Source: Aeromonas sp. RU39B (lineage in GTDB: Bacteria; Pseudomonadota; Gammaproteobacteria; Enterobacterales; Aeromonadaceae). From it: a stretch of 64,000 nt of DNA. This document shows positions 28,746-37,476 of the stretch, piece by piece; the first letter of the stretch is position 1; every line of letters starts with the position of its first letter. The stretch is taken from positions 62,001 to 126,000 of the forward strand of contig NZ_FTMJ01000002.1 in assembly GCF_900156095.1 (NCBI RefSeq), given 5' to 3'. The translations under genes were made by a program, and so were the position numbers. Below the pieces are notes generated by a model that did not search any database, was not told the origin of the DNA, and saw only the letters and a program-made list of their open reading frames with translations.

Positions 28746-30335
28746 ATGGCCAATGACGCGCCTGCCATTGAGTGTGACCTTGCATCTTGCAGTGTCTTGC
28801 AGCGGCTGCCAGTGGGGCTGCTGGCTCAGTTTATCGAGCAGTTGCCGTTTCAGGTGATCCTCAAAGATTGCGACTCCCGTTATATCGCCTGTAATCGCAC
28901 CTTGGTGAGCCTGCTTGGCCGCGAGCCGCAAGAGATGATTGGCATCACTGATATGGACCTGTTTCCGGCGCCGTTGGCTGAGCGCTATCGACGTGATGAC
29001 CTGACCGTGATGCAGCAGCATAAAACCCTGCAGCTGGAGGAGCCACTGCAGCTAGGGGAGCAGACTATCTGGCTTCATACCACCAAGTTTCCGCTCTACG
29101 GTGAACAGGGCGAGGTGGTGGGGGTGGGGGTATTTTTCGAAGAGGTGACGGATCGTAAAAACCTCTCCAGCGATTACCAGCGTCGCACCTGGGCGCTGGA
29201 GGCGATGAGCCAGTGCAACCATTCGCTGGTGGCTGCGGGCAGTGAGAGTGAGTTGCTATACGGGGTGTGCGAAGCGCTGGTGTTGCACGATCGCTACCGT
29301 CTGGCGCTGGTGGGGTGGGCTAAGGATGATGAGGACCGACGTGTCGAGCTGGTGGCCGCCGCCGGCCCGGTACGCGACTACGTCAAAGGGCTGCAGCTCT
29401 CCTGGGGTGATGTACCACAAGGGCAGGGTCCGGTTGGCCGTTGCTTGCGCGAGCGGCAGATCATCAATACCCCAAATTTTGTCGATAGCTCGCGTACACT
29501 CGCCTGGCACGACACCGTGCTGGCGCTGGGGTTGGCGTCGGTGCTGGCTCTGCCACTGACTCGCGCCGATGGCACGGCGGGCGTGCTGGCCCTCTATGCC
29601 GATGTGCCGAATGCCTTTGGTAAAGAGGAAGAGGCGCTGTTTGCCGAGCTGGCGAGCAACCTGATGTATGGCTTGCAGGCCCGTCAGACCCAAGCTGATT
29701 ATGCGGCCTCACTGCTGGCCCAGACCTTGGCCGCCCGGCAACAGGAGCAAGCCCTGTGCGAGGCGCTGGGCGCCATCGCGGCGGTGCTGGAACAGCGCGA
29801 TCCCTATACGGCGGGTCACCAGACCCACGTCGCCGAGCTCGCCGAGCTCATTGGCAAAGAGCTCGGACTCGATACCGAGCGACTGCGGGTGATTTATCTC
29901 AGTGCCATCGTGCACGATCTGGGCAAAATCCAGGTGCCGGTCGAGATCCTGACCAAGCCCGGGCGTTTGACCTCCATCGAATTTGCCCTGATCAAGCAGC
30001 ACCCGGAAGTGGGGTATGAGATCCTAAAGGGCATTCCCTTTCCCTGGCCGATAGCCGAGATCATTAGGCAGCATCATGAATATCTCGATGGCTCCGGTTA
30101 TCCGCAGGGGCTTAAAGGCGAGCAGATCCTGCTGGAGTCGCGCATCTTGACCGTGGCCGATATTGTCGAGTCCATGTCGTCGGATCGTCCCTACCGTCCG
30201 GCTTTGGGCATCGACGAAGCGCGCATCCAGATAGCGCAGATGCGCGGCGAAAAGCTTGACCCCGTGGTGGTGGATGCCTGTCTGCGGGTTCTGGATCGCG
30301 GTGAATTTGAGCCGCATCTGTTGCAGCTCGAGTAG
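28746..30335 (+). CDS. PAS-GAF-HD-GYP c-di-GMP phosphodiesterase
   Basis: A 529-residue cytoplasmic protein: PAS at about 28-135 (LPFQVILKDCDSRYIACNRT), GAF at about 150-320 (GQGPVGRCLRERQIINTPNF, SVLALPL), and HD-GYP at about 340-520. All expected HD-GYP residues are present: LEQRDPYTAGH, HDLGK (390-394) and HHEYLDGSGYPQGLKG (from 443). It should hydrolyse c-di-GMP to pGpG or GMP. The start is three bases after the stop of the previous HD-GYP gene, with which it shares PAS and HD-GYP similarity, so the two look like a duplication with an added GAF domain. FIST and both HD-GYP genes form one operon. Confidence 0.95.
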   Translation: MANDAPAIECDLASCSVLQRLPVGLLAQFIEQLPFQVILKDCDSRYIACNRTLVSLLGREPQEMIGITDMDLFPAPLAERYRRDDLTVMQQHKTLQLEEPLQLGEQTIWLHTTKFPLYGEQGEVVGVGVFFEEVTDRKNLSSDYQRRTWALEAMSQCNHSLVAAGSESELLYGVCEALVLHDRYRLALVGWAKDDEDRRVELVAAAGPVRDYVKGLQLSWGDVPQGQGPVGRCLRERQIINTPNFVDSSRTLAWHDTVLALGLASVLALPLTRADGTAGVLALYADVPNAFGKEEEALFAELASNLMYGLQARQTQADYAASLLAQTLAARQQEQALCEALGAIAAVLEQRDPYTAGHQTHVAELAELIGKELGLDTERLRVIYLSAIVHDLGKIQVPVEILTKPGRLTSIEFALIKQHPEVGYEILKGIPFPWPIAEIIRQHHEYLDGSGYPQGLKGEQILLESRILTVADIVESMSSDRPYRPALGIDEARIQIAQMRGEKLDPVVVDACLRVLDRGEFEPHLLQLE

Positions 30336-30353
30336 TCGGCTTGCCGCCCGGTA

Positions 30354-30369
30354 CTGTACAAACGTACAA
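30354..30369. promoter_or_regulatory. LexA box of polB
   Basis: CTGTACAAACGTACAA matches CTGT-N8-ACAG in all but the last base, within the wider inverted repeat around TACTGTAC and GTACAATG. It touches the polB start region, so LexA bound here would block expression. SOS control of polB is known in E. coli. Confidence 0.82.
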
Positions 30370-30377
30370 TGCCGGCC

Positions 30378-32756
30378 ATGAATCCATCAGATACTCTTCC
30401 TGCCGACCTGCCCGGCGAAGGATTTATCCTCACCCGGCATGCTCGCGACCATGGCGGTCATACCGAACTGGTGTTGTGGCTTTGGAGCCGCAGCGGACCG
30501 GTGCGTTTGGTGATCCGCGATCAGGAGCCCCTGTTTTTTGTCCCCGACAGCGAGCGGGACGACGCGATGACGCTGTTTCGCGCCCACGGTATGCGTGGAC
30601 GGGTGCGCCGCCTGCCGCTGCAAACCTTTGATGGCCGCGCTGTGGCTGGCGTCTATTTCTCTACCCTGGCGGCTTTTCACAAGGCGGTCGAGCTGCTGCT
30701 TATCAAGGGCATTGAGCACTTCGAAGCCGATATTCGCCTCGCCGAACGCTATCTGATGGAGCGTTTTATCACTGCTGGCGTGCGCTTTGAGGGGCCCAGC
30801 AAACGGCGCGCTGGTTATTGGGAAGTCAGTGACGGGCGCTGCGCCCCGGCCGAGGTGACGCCGGATCTCTCCTGGGTATCGCTCGATGTGGAGTGTGCCA
30901 TGGATGGGGCGCTCTTCTCGGTGGGACTATCGAGTCCACTTGATGAACGAGTGATCATGATTGGCGAGCCGGAAGAGAGCGCGACACCGGTTGAGTGGGT
31001 GGACGACGAGCCGGCGCTGCTCAGTGCGCTCGAGCGCTGGTTCCAGCGTTTCGACCCGGATGTGGTAATCGGTTGGAACGTGGTCAATTTTGACTTTCGC
31101 CTGCTGCTGCGCCGGGCCGATCTCTATCGGCGCCGGCTGCGCCTTGGACGAGCCCGTGAGCCAGCCTTTTGGCGCGCTTCGCGTCAAGACCCCCAAAGTG
31201 GCAATGTAACGCTGCCCGGGCGTATGGTGCTGGACGGGGTGGATACCCTGAAAAGTGCCACCTGGCAGTTTCCCAGTTTTAGCCTCGATGCGGTGGCCAG
31301 TGAACTGCTGGGTCGTGGCAAGGATATCGATGATGTGGCCAACCGGGGCCAAAAGATCACCGAGCTGTTTCACTCCGACAAGGGGCGACTGGCGCGTTAT
31401 AACCTCGAAGATTGCCGCTTGGTGCACGAGATCTTTGCCCACTGTGATCTGCTGGCGTTTGCCATTGAGCGGGCTTCGCTGACCGGCCTTGAGCTTGACC
31501 GGGTCGGTGGCTCGGTGGCGGCGTTTACTAACCTCTATCTGCCGCGACTGCATCGGGGCGGCTATGTTGCCCCCAATCTGCCGCAAGGAGGCGGGTTGGC
31601 CAGCCCTGGCGGCTATGTGATGGATTCCAGTCCCGGCCTTTATCGTCATGTGCTGGTGCTCGATTTTAAGAGCCTTTATCCAAGCATCATTCGCACCTTT
31701 CGCATCGATCCCATGGGCTTGGTGGAGGGGCTGCGCCACCCTGAGCAGGCGATCCCCGGCTTTCGTGGCGCGCTGTTCTCCCGCGAGCGGCACTTCTTGC
31801 CGGCCCTGATCGAAGGGCTGTGGCAGGCCCGTGACCGGGCCAAGGCGGCGGCCAATAAGCCGCTCTCCCAGGCTATCAAGATCATCATGAACTCCTTTTA
31901 CGGCGTACTCGGCTCAGGTGGGTGCCGCTTTTACGATCCGCGCCTGGCAAGCTCCATCACCTTGCGCGGACACGGCATCATGCAGACCACCCGCGAATGG
32001 ATTGAGGCACAGGGCTATAAGGTGATTTATGGCGATACCGATTCGACCTTTGTGCATTTGGGCCGGGAGGTGGGCAGTGCTGAGGCAGACCGGATTGGCC
32101 ATGAGCTAGCCAGTCGCATCAATTTACAGTGGCAGGAGAAAATTCGCGCCGAATTTGACCTCGAGAGCGCCCTTGAGATCCAGTACGAAACCCATTATCG
32201 CCGCTTTTTGATGCCGACCATTCGCGGTCTCGACAAGGGGAGCAAGAAACGATATGCGGGCCTGGTGGGCGAGGGGGAGAGTGAGCGGCTGGTATTCAAG
32301 GGGTTGGAGACGGTGCGCACCGACTGGACCGAGCTTGCCAAGGCCTTTCAAAGTGAGCTGTTTAATCTGGTGTTTCACGACAAGGATCCGGCGGCGCTGG
32401 TACGTGATACGGTCGATGCCACCCGCCGTGGTGAGCGTGACAGCCAACTGGTTTATCGCAAGAGATTGCGCCAACAGCTTGAAGAATATCAAAAAAATAT
32501 TCCGCCCCATGTGCGGGCCGCGCGTCTTGCCGATGATGAAAATCGCCGCCGTGGTCTGCCGCTACGCTATCAGCATCGTGGCAGTATCGCCTATCTGATG
32601 ACGAGCAACGGCCCCGAGCCACTCGAATACCGGCGCAGTGCCATCGATTATGAGCACTATGTTGAGCGGCAGTTGAGGCCGATTGCCGATGCCATTTTGC
32701 CGTTTGTCGGTGAGTCATTTGACCGGATTTGTGGTCAGCAACTCGATCTGTTTTGA
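30378..32756 (+). CDS. polB: DNA polymerase II
   Basis: A B-family, proofreading DNA polymerase used in SOS repair and translesion bypass. The 792-residue protein (E. coli 783) has exonuclease residues in SLDVECAMDG and NVVNFDFRLLLRRADL, polymerase motif A LDFKSLYPSIIRTF, motif B KIIMNSFYGVLG and motif C YGDTDSTFV. It begins after the LexA box; ATG 30378 is preferred, with ATG 30369 an alternative lying inside the operator. Neither has a strong ribosome site. It is 42 bases after the HD-GYP operon but under separate LexA control. Confidence 0.96.
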   Translation: MNPSDTLPADLPGEGFILTRHARDHGGHTELVLWLWSRSGPVRLVIRDQEPLFFVPDSERDDAMTLFRAHGMRGRVRRLPLQTFDGRAVAGVYFSTLAAFHKAVELLLIKGIEHFEADIRLAERYLMERFITAGVRFEGPSKRRAGYWEVSDGRCAPAEVTPDLSWVSLDVECAMDGALFSVGLSSPLDERVIMIGEPEESATPVEWVDDEPALLSALERWFQRFDPDVVIGWNVVNFDFRLLLRRADLYRRRLRLGRAREPAFWRASRQDPQSGNVTLPGRMVLDGVDTLKSATWQFPSFSLDAVASELLGRGKDIDDVANRGQKITELFHSDKGRLARYNLEDCRLVHEIFAHCDLLAFAIERASLTGLELDRVGGSVAAFTNLYLPRLHRGGYVAPNLPQGGGLASPGGYVMDSSPGLYRHVLVLDFKSLYPSIIRTFRIDPMGLVEGLRHPEQAIPGFRGALFSRERHFLPALIEGLWQARDRAKAAANKPLSQAIKIIMNSFYGVLGSGGCRFYDPRLASSITLRGHGIMQTTREWIEAQGYKVIYGDTDSTFVHLGREVGSAEADRIGHELASRINLQWQEKIRAEFDLESALEIQYETHYRRFLMPTIRGLDKGSKKRYAGLVGEGESERLVFKGLETVRTDWTELAKAFQSELFNLVFHDKDPAALVRDTVDATRRGERDSQLVYRKRLRQQLEEYQKNIPPHVRAARLADDENRRRGLPLRYQHRGSIAYLMTSNGPEPLEYRRSAIDYEHYVERQLRPIADAILPFVGESFDRICGQQLDLF

Positions 32757-32815
32757 TCTGTTTTTTCCTTCATCCGGCATATGATACGCAGGTGACCGGA
32801 TAAGAAGGAGCCGTT

Positions 32816-33226
32816 GTGCCTTACCTTCAATTTGCTTCCCACGGCAGTTATCGCCTGAGCTATCAAGATGGCGTGCTCTATTACGCCGTCAACGGCTGCT
32901 TCAACTTCGAGGGTGTCAGCCGCTGGCGAGATGACATCTTGATGCTGCTCGACAAGGTGGGCCACGCCCCGTTTTGTGTGCTGGTGGACTTGACCCGTTA
33001 CGATGGGATGACCCAGGATGCGCTGCCGATTGTCAATGAGGTCAACGAGTGCTTTAACCAGCGCCAGCTGGTTGCCAAAGGCTATCTGTGCGCCTCTCGC
33101 GTCAAATTCGACATGCTTTATGGCCAGACTCCGGCTATCTCATCCCAGCGCGGCATCATGTTTCGCACTCTCGAAGAGGCCAGGCTGCGTTTGACCGGAC
33201 TACTTGCCAACGCGCAGCCTGCCTGA
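32816..33226 (+). CDS. small protein of unknown function, possibly STAS-like
   Basis: A 136-residue soluble protein I do not recognise. It starts from GTG with AAGGAG six bases upstream. The strand-helix pattern (YRLSYQDGVLYYAVNGCFNFEG, then FCVLVDLTRYDGMTQDALPIVN, then AKGYLCAS) resembles the STAS or SpoIIAA-like fold, in which a conserved residue after the second strand may be a phosphorylation or ligand site. This is a fold-level guess from pattern only. It lies 60 bases downstream of polB and converges on a LysR gene. Confidence 0.65.
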   Translation: MPYLQFASHGSYRLSYQDGVLYYAVNGCFNFEGVSRWRDDILMLLDKVGHAPFCVLVDLTRYDGMTQDALPIVNEVNECFNQRQLVAKGYLCASRVKFDMLYGQTPAISSQRGIMFRTLEEARLRLTGLLANAQPA

Positions 33227-33232
33227 TGGTCT

Positions 33233-34120
33233 TTATGCGTTTTCTGCCGTCGGCTCTTCGGCCAGCAGACGAGCCAGCAGTGAGACGGCCGGATCGCTGC
33301 GCTGACTGTCATCGGCAAAATGCAGGCCAAGCGCAATCAAGCGACTGGCGCCGCTGGCCAGCGGCAGCGCCTTGAGCGTGCCTTGCACCAAATCCTGCGC
33401 CATCAGTCCTCGTGGCAACCATCCGTAGCAGAGCCCCTGGCGCACCGCTTCCAACGCGGTCTCCATAGTATTCATGCGCCACAGCCGTCCCTCATCCGGG
33501 CCGGGCTGACTCTCGGTGCTGCGGATTTCACAGCGCAGATGACGGGATAGCGCCAGGTAATCAAGCGGGGCAGGCTCGCTAAAGAGTGGGTGATCGGCAT
33601 GCGCCACGGCCAGCAGTTCAACGCTTAGCAGCGGGTCGCTCTGACGCGGATCTTGAGCATTGTTCATCAGGATCGCCAAGTCGTAGCTGGCGTGACCTTG
33701 TGGCTCTTTTATCTGGCGCACGGTCTCTTGCAGGCTCACCTCCACGTGGGGGTAGTGCTCGGCTAATTCGTGCAGGGCGTAAAACAGACGCTGTTTGGGA
33801 AACAGGCAGTCCACATGCAGTCGGATGCGCGAGGCCCCCCCCTGCGCCATCGCCTTGGCGCGCCGCTCAAGCTGCAGCATGCCATCAAGCAGCGGTGTCA
33901 CGTCGGCCAGCAAAAAGGCACCGGCGTCTGTGAGTACGGCTCGGCGTCCTTTCAGGTCGAGCAGCGGCAGCCCCAAACTCTCTTGCAGGCGGCTGACGGC
34001 ATAGCTGATGGCCGATTGGCTGCGGTGCAGGGTCTCTGCAGCTTGGCTGAAGCCGCCCTGCTCAACGATGCAGCGCAGCACCGCCCACTGCTCAAGGCTG
34101 GTACGGGGAAGTGGATTCAT
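33233..34120 (-). CDS. LysR-family regulator, divergent from phenolic acid decarboxylase
   Basis: A 295-residue protein with an N-terminal winged HTH (FSQAAETLHRSQSAISYAVSRLQESLGLPLL) and a LysR substrate-binding domain. It is divergent from the phenolic acid decarboxylase gene, separated by about 110 bases, so it probably controls detoxification of p-coumarate or ferulate. In Bacillus and lactobacilli PadR does this; a LysR regulator next to padC is the alternative arrangement. The operator is not proven, but a long-spaced inverted repeat lies between the genes. Confidence 0.93.
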   Translation of the reverse strand: MNPLPRTSLEQWAVLRCIVEQGGFSQAAETLHRSQSAISYAVSRLQESLGLPLLDLKGRRAVLTDAGAFLLADVTPLLDGMLQLERRAKAMAQGGASRIRLHVDCLFPKQRLFYALHELAEHYPHVEVSLQETVRQIKEPQGHASYDLAILMNNAQDPRQSDPLLSVELLAVAHADHPLFSEPAPLDYLALSRHLRCEIRSTESQPGPDEGRLWRMNTMETALEAVRQGLCYGWLPRGLMAQDLVQGTLKALPLASGASRLIALGLHFADDSQRSDPAVSLLARLLAEEPTAENA

Positions 34121-34134
34121 ACACAGGGTTCCAT

Positions 34135-34196
34135 ATATCTAATTATTGAATCTTTAATCACTAAAAAAGCGACTTTTAATGCAGTTTATTAGATAT
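34135..34196. promoter_or_regulatory. divergent promoter region with ATATCTAA / TTAGATAT repeat
   Basis: The perfect inverted repeat ATATCTAA (34135-34142) and TTAGATAT (34189-34196) has its arms 46 bases apart in the AT-rich region between the LysR gene and padC. Two separated sites could bind a regulator tetramer and loop DNA. The assignment is from position and symmetry only. Confidence 0.4.
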
Positions 34197-34231
34197 AGAC
34201 TGGTTTCGTCACCCAATAAGAGGAATCTGTG

Positions 34232-34750
34232 ATGACTGATCTGTTTGCCTCTACCCAGCCGGAGACGCTGACTGACTTCATTGGCCGCCACGTTATCTAT
34301 ACCTATGACAACGGTTGGCAGTACGAAATCTATATCAAAAACGAGCGCACGCTCGATTATCGTATCCACTCCGGCATGGTGGGTGGCCGCTGGGTGCGTG
34401 ATCAGCTGGCCCACATCGTTCGCCTAAGCCCCAGCGTGTGCAAGATCTCTTGGGACGAACCGACCGGTACGACGGTGAGCATTGCGCTGAACATCGAAGA
34501 GAAGAAACTGCACGGCGTCATCTTCTTCCCGCAGTGGATTGCTCAAGATCCGGTCAAGACAGTGTGCTTCCAAAACGAGCATATCGACCGCATGCTGGCA
34601 CTGCGTGACGCTGGTCCCACCTATCCCAAGCTGGTGATCGACGAGTTTGCCACCGTAACCTTTATGGAGCAGTGCGGTGCCAATGACGAGAGCGTGATCG
34701 CTTGTGCGCCGTCCGAGCTGCCGGCCGGTTACGCCGATCGCCGCAACTGA
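34232..34750 (+). CDS. padC: phenolic acid decarboxylase
   Basis: Decarboxylates p-coumaric, ferulic and caffeic acids to 4-vinylphenols without a cofactor, detoxifying plant phenolics. The 172-residue protein matches the family strongly: FIGRHVIYTYDNGWQYEIYI, then YRIHSGMVGGRWVRDQ, SWDEPTGT and HGVIFFPQWI, including the two N-terminal Tyr, Arg and Glu residues implicated in catalysis. ATG 34232 has AGAGGA seven bases upstream and is preferred to GTG 34229. A divergent LysR gene likely regulates it, and a terminator follows. Confidence 0.97.
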   Translation: MTDLFASTQPETLTDFIGRHVIYTYDNGWQYEIYIKNERTLDYRIHSGMVGGRWVRDQLAHIVRLSPSVCKISWDEPTGTTVSIALNIEEKKLHGVIFFPQWIAQDPVKTVCFQNEHIDRMLALRDAGPTYPKLVIDEFATVTFMEQCGANDESVIACAPSELPAGYADRRN

Positions 34751-34771
34751 TGCACTGGCAGTTGATGCGTG

Positions 34772-34797
34772 AAGGCCGCCTCGAGGGCGGCCTTTTG
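34772..34797. terminator. terminator between padC and pbpG
   Basis: A 9-bp stem AAGGCCGCC / GGCGGCCTT with loop TCGAG and TT after it lies between the convergent padC and pbpG, so it can serve padC; the reverse strand also gives a paired stem for pbpG. Confidence 0.8.
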
Positions 34798-34811
34798 CTT
34801 ACTGGGGAAAC

Positions 34812-35696
34812 TCAGTTGCGCGCCAGATTGATGCGCCCCGAGCTCTCCAGCCAGCTGCGAATACGTTTGGCATCGGCCACCCGGGCGTCGGTGGTGTCAG
34901 CACCAAGCAGAACCATAATCACCGGTTGACTGCTGACCTTGGTTTCCATCACCAGGCAGCGGCCGGCTTCACGAATGTAACCGGTCTTGGAGAGGTTGAA
35001 CTCCCATTCCCCTTCGCGTACCAGACGATTGGAGTTGCGATAGTGCAGGGTGGTACGTCCGGTGAAGACCTGGCGCTCGGTATCGGTGGAGTATTGGCGA
35101 ATAAGCGGATAATTAGCGGCCGCTGCCACCATCTTGGCCAGATCGTGGGCAGTCGAGACGTTGCGCGGGGTGAGGCCGGTGCTGTCATAAAAGTGGGTAT
35201 CCCACATGCCGAGCATGCGGGCTTTGGCGTTCATCGCCTCAACAAAAGCAGGCTTGCCACCCGGATAGTGACGACCCAGTGCCGAGGCCGCGCGGTTTTC
35301 CGAGGACATCAAGGCAATGTGCAGCATGTCGGCGCGGCTCAGGCGCGAGCCCACCGCCAGCCGTGAGCCGGTTCCTTTGAGGCGATCCACGTCAGCATCG
35401 CCCACGGTGAGTGTTTCGTTAAGTCGCAACCCCGAGTCGAGTACCACCATGGCGGTCATCAGTTTGGTGATAGACGCAATCGGTAACACCTGATTGGCAT
35501 TGCGCTCCGAGAGAATCTCGCCGGTGCGGTGATTGGCCACCACAAACGAGGCCGAATTGAGCGACGGATTCGCGCGCGAGGAGAGCATTTCACTGGACGA
35601 CGGGGTCTGCAGGAATGAATTAGCCAGCGCTGGCTGCATGCCGACAGGCAGCATCAGAGCGCCGATCAGCAGGGAAAAAAGAGGACGTATCATCAT
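34812..35696 (-). CDS. pbpG: D-alanyl-D-alanine endopeptidase PbpG (PBP7)
   Basis: A periplasmic penicillin-binding protein that cuts D-Ala-mDAP crosslinks in peptidoglycan. The 294-residue protein has a signal peptide (MMIRPLFSLLIGALMLPVGMQPALA) and the penicillin-binding motifs SITK (active-site Ser), SEN and KTGYI in order and spacing. It is shorter than PBP5/6 carboxypeptidases and lacks their C-terminal membrane helix, consistent with PbpG. There are two start candidates (35696 or 35693), and the ribosome site is weak. Confidence 0.93.
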   Translation of the reverse strand: MMIRPLFSLLIGALMLPVGMQPALANSFLQTPSSSEMLSSRANPSLNSASFVVANHRTGEILSERNANQVLPIASITKLMTAMVVLDSGLRLNETLTVGDADVDRLKGTGSRLAVGSRLSRADMLHIALMSSENRAASALGRHYPGGKPAFVEAMNAKARMLGMWDTHFYDSTGLTPRNVSTAHDLAKMVAAAANYPLIRQYSTDTERQVFTGRTTLHYRNSNRLVREGEWEFNLSKTGYIREAGRCLVMETKVSSQPVIMVLLGADTTDARVADAKRIRSWLESSGRINLARN

Positions 35697-35857
35697 TTCG
35701 GATTACCGCACAAAATACTGGGAATGCACACACATGAAGTTATAAGACGGCTTTTGTCGCTTAACAACCCACTCTGCCTTGAAATGTTTGCCAGAGCGCA
35801 ATGGTGATGCCGGTCTATCACGTCCGCGCTGTGTGGAGAGCGAGACGGGCGCTCACT

Positions 35858-36961
35858 CTACCGCTGCGTGCTTCCCTTGTCATCCACTGTGGGCGTTTTT
35901 ATCGCCAGAGTGGGAGCCAGTTGGCGGGCGACCTGCAACGCCCGGATCACCGCTTCCCGATCAAGGCGTGGGCGGTTGTCATCGAGCAGTTGTTGCCACA
36001 GGCTGGCGGCCTCGGCATAGCGAGCATTGAGAAAATGATCGGATGCCAGCAGCATCAGGGCCGTGACCTCTTTCGAATCTTGTGCCAGCGCCTGTTTAAG
36101 CTCGCGGTGAGCGGCCGGGGTCAACTGCTGCCCCGCCTGATAATACAAGACAGTGGCGCGCGCAGCATGGGTCGCGGCGCTGGTTTCGCCTTCCAGCTCG
36201 GCCAGTCGTTGATAGGCCCAGAGTGACTCGTTAAAACGGTTTTGATAGAGCAGCCACTGGGCGAGCTCGGCCCAGGCATCGCGATCGCGTACATTGGCCT
36301 TAATGCGCTGGCGAAGGCGCTCCCCGGCGGCGCTTTTCAGGGCATCGCCCGACAGCGCCAGCAACGGGTCTGGATTGGCTTGCCAATGGCGCCACTGGCC
36401 ATAATGGCCAAGCGCAGGATAAAGCAGTAGCGCCGAGGTGAGTGAGGCCAGCAACATCACTCGCCACAGCCAGCGGGGCGGGGTGGGCGTGTTCTCAGCG
36501 CTGGCTACTGGCAGCGGATCCATGACTGGCTGAGCAGGTTCCGCATCCTGCCGCTTATCGGTTGTATGCCGGTGGGTACGGCTGGCGAGCCACAGACCGC
36601 CTAGCACCAATAGCAAGGGCGGCGCGCCCCACAGCAGCCAGGTGGTGGGGTTAAGCGCAGGGCGGTAGCTGATAAATTGGCCGTAGCGGGCAATCAGCGC
36701 CTCTTCAATGGTCTTATCCGATTCGCCGGCCGTCACCCGCTGGAGCACTTCGCTGCGCAGATCGCGCGCCAGCGGCGAGTTAGATTCCACCAGATTCTGG
36801 TTTTCACAGGCCGGGCAACGCAGCCGCTCGATCAGTTGGCTGGCGCGGCGCGCGTCGTTAGCGCTTAGCGCAGATTCACTCACACTCTGGCTGTGCGCTG
36901 TCTGAAGCGGCGCCATAAACAGCGAGAGTGCTAGCAGTAAGTTGCTCAAGCTCACCTTCAT
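35858..36961 (-). CDS. NrfF-NrfG fusion, heme-ligation subunit
   Basis: A 367-residue protein with a signal peptide, a CcmH/NrfF domain with the LRCPACENQN thiol motif (C49 and C52), a membrane helix at about 107-126, a second at about 167-186 and a TPR-like C-terminus at about 215-340 that corresponds to NrfG. In E. coli NrfF and NrfG are separate; here they are joined as in the housekeeping CcmH. With NrfE they attach the CXXCK heme of NrfA. The start overlaps the stop of the DsbE gene as ATGA. It is the last gene of the nrf operon. Confidence 0.9.
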   Translation of the reverse strand: MKVSLSNLLLALSLFMAPLQTAHSQSVSESALSANDARRASQLIERLRCPACENQNLVESNSPLARDLRSEVLQRVTAGESDKTIEEALIARYGQFISYRPALNPTTWLLWGAPPLLLVLGGLWLASRTHRHTTDKRQDAEPAQPVMDPLPVASAENTPTPPRWLWRVMLLASLTSALLLYPALGHYGQWRHWQANPDPLLALSGDALKSAAGERLRQRIKANVRDRDAWAELAQWLLYQNRFNESLWAYQRLAELEGETSAATHAARATVLYYQAGQQLTPAAHRELKQALAQDSKEVTALMLLASDHFLNARYAEAASLWQQLLDDNRPRLDREAVIRALQVARQLAPTLAIKTPTVDDKGSTQR

Positions 36962-37476
36962 GGCGTGGTCTCCTTTAGCAAAGGAGCAAAGCGCGATTGC
37001 CAGATTGTTTCGGTCAGCACGCCGCTGTGGCGCGCCAGCAAGGTGCCATCGGCACCCACCAGCCAGGTTTCTGGCGTGCCGATCACCCCAAGTGCCAGCG
37101 AAAATGCACCGTGACCATCATCGAGCACCAGCTCATAAGGGTTGCCAGCCTGCTCGAGCCAGGCTTGGGCGGCTGCCGGTTTATCCCGGTAATTGAGCCC
37201 AACGATGGGCAGCTTGCCGGCTAGCGTGGTCAACAGTGGATGCTCATTGCGGCAGTTGGCGCACCAGCTGGCCCAGACGTTGAGCAAAAAAGGTCGGCCG
37301 CGCAGGATGCGGGTATCAAGGGATTTTCCCTCCAGCGTGGTGAGGGTAAGGGAGGGCAAGGTGCGGCCAATGCCCACCTTGTCGTGACCATCCCCTGCCG
37401 GTGTCAGCGATTGCCAAAGCAGCAAGACGATACCTAACGCCACCCCAAGCGGCAGCCAGCGCATCAGTGGGCGCAT
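36958..37476 (-). CDS. DsbE/CcmG-like thioredoxin of the nrf operon
   Basis: A 172-residue membrane-anchored thioredoxin: a helix at about 9-24 then a thioredoxin fold with WASWCANC (C72 and C75). CcmG-type proteins reduce apocytochrome cysteines for heme attachment. ATG 37476 is chosen because AGGAGG is five bases upstream; earlier in-frame codons lack one. It overlaps nrfE by 13 bases and the nrfF-nrfG gene by 4. E. coli nrf has no thioredoxin gene here, while Vibrio and Pasteurellaceae operons do. Confidence 0.93.
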   Translation of the reverse strand: MRPLMRWLPLGVALGIVLLLWQSLTPAGDGHDKVGIGRTLPSLTLTTLEGKSLDTRILRGRPFLLNVWASWCANCRNEHPLLTTLAGKLPIVGLNYRDKPAAAQAWLEQAGNPYELVLDDGHGAFSLALGVIGTPETWLVGADGTLLARHSGVLTETIWQSRFAPLLKETTP

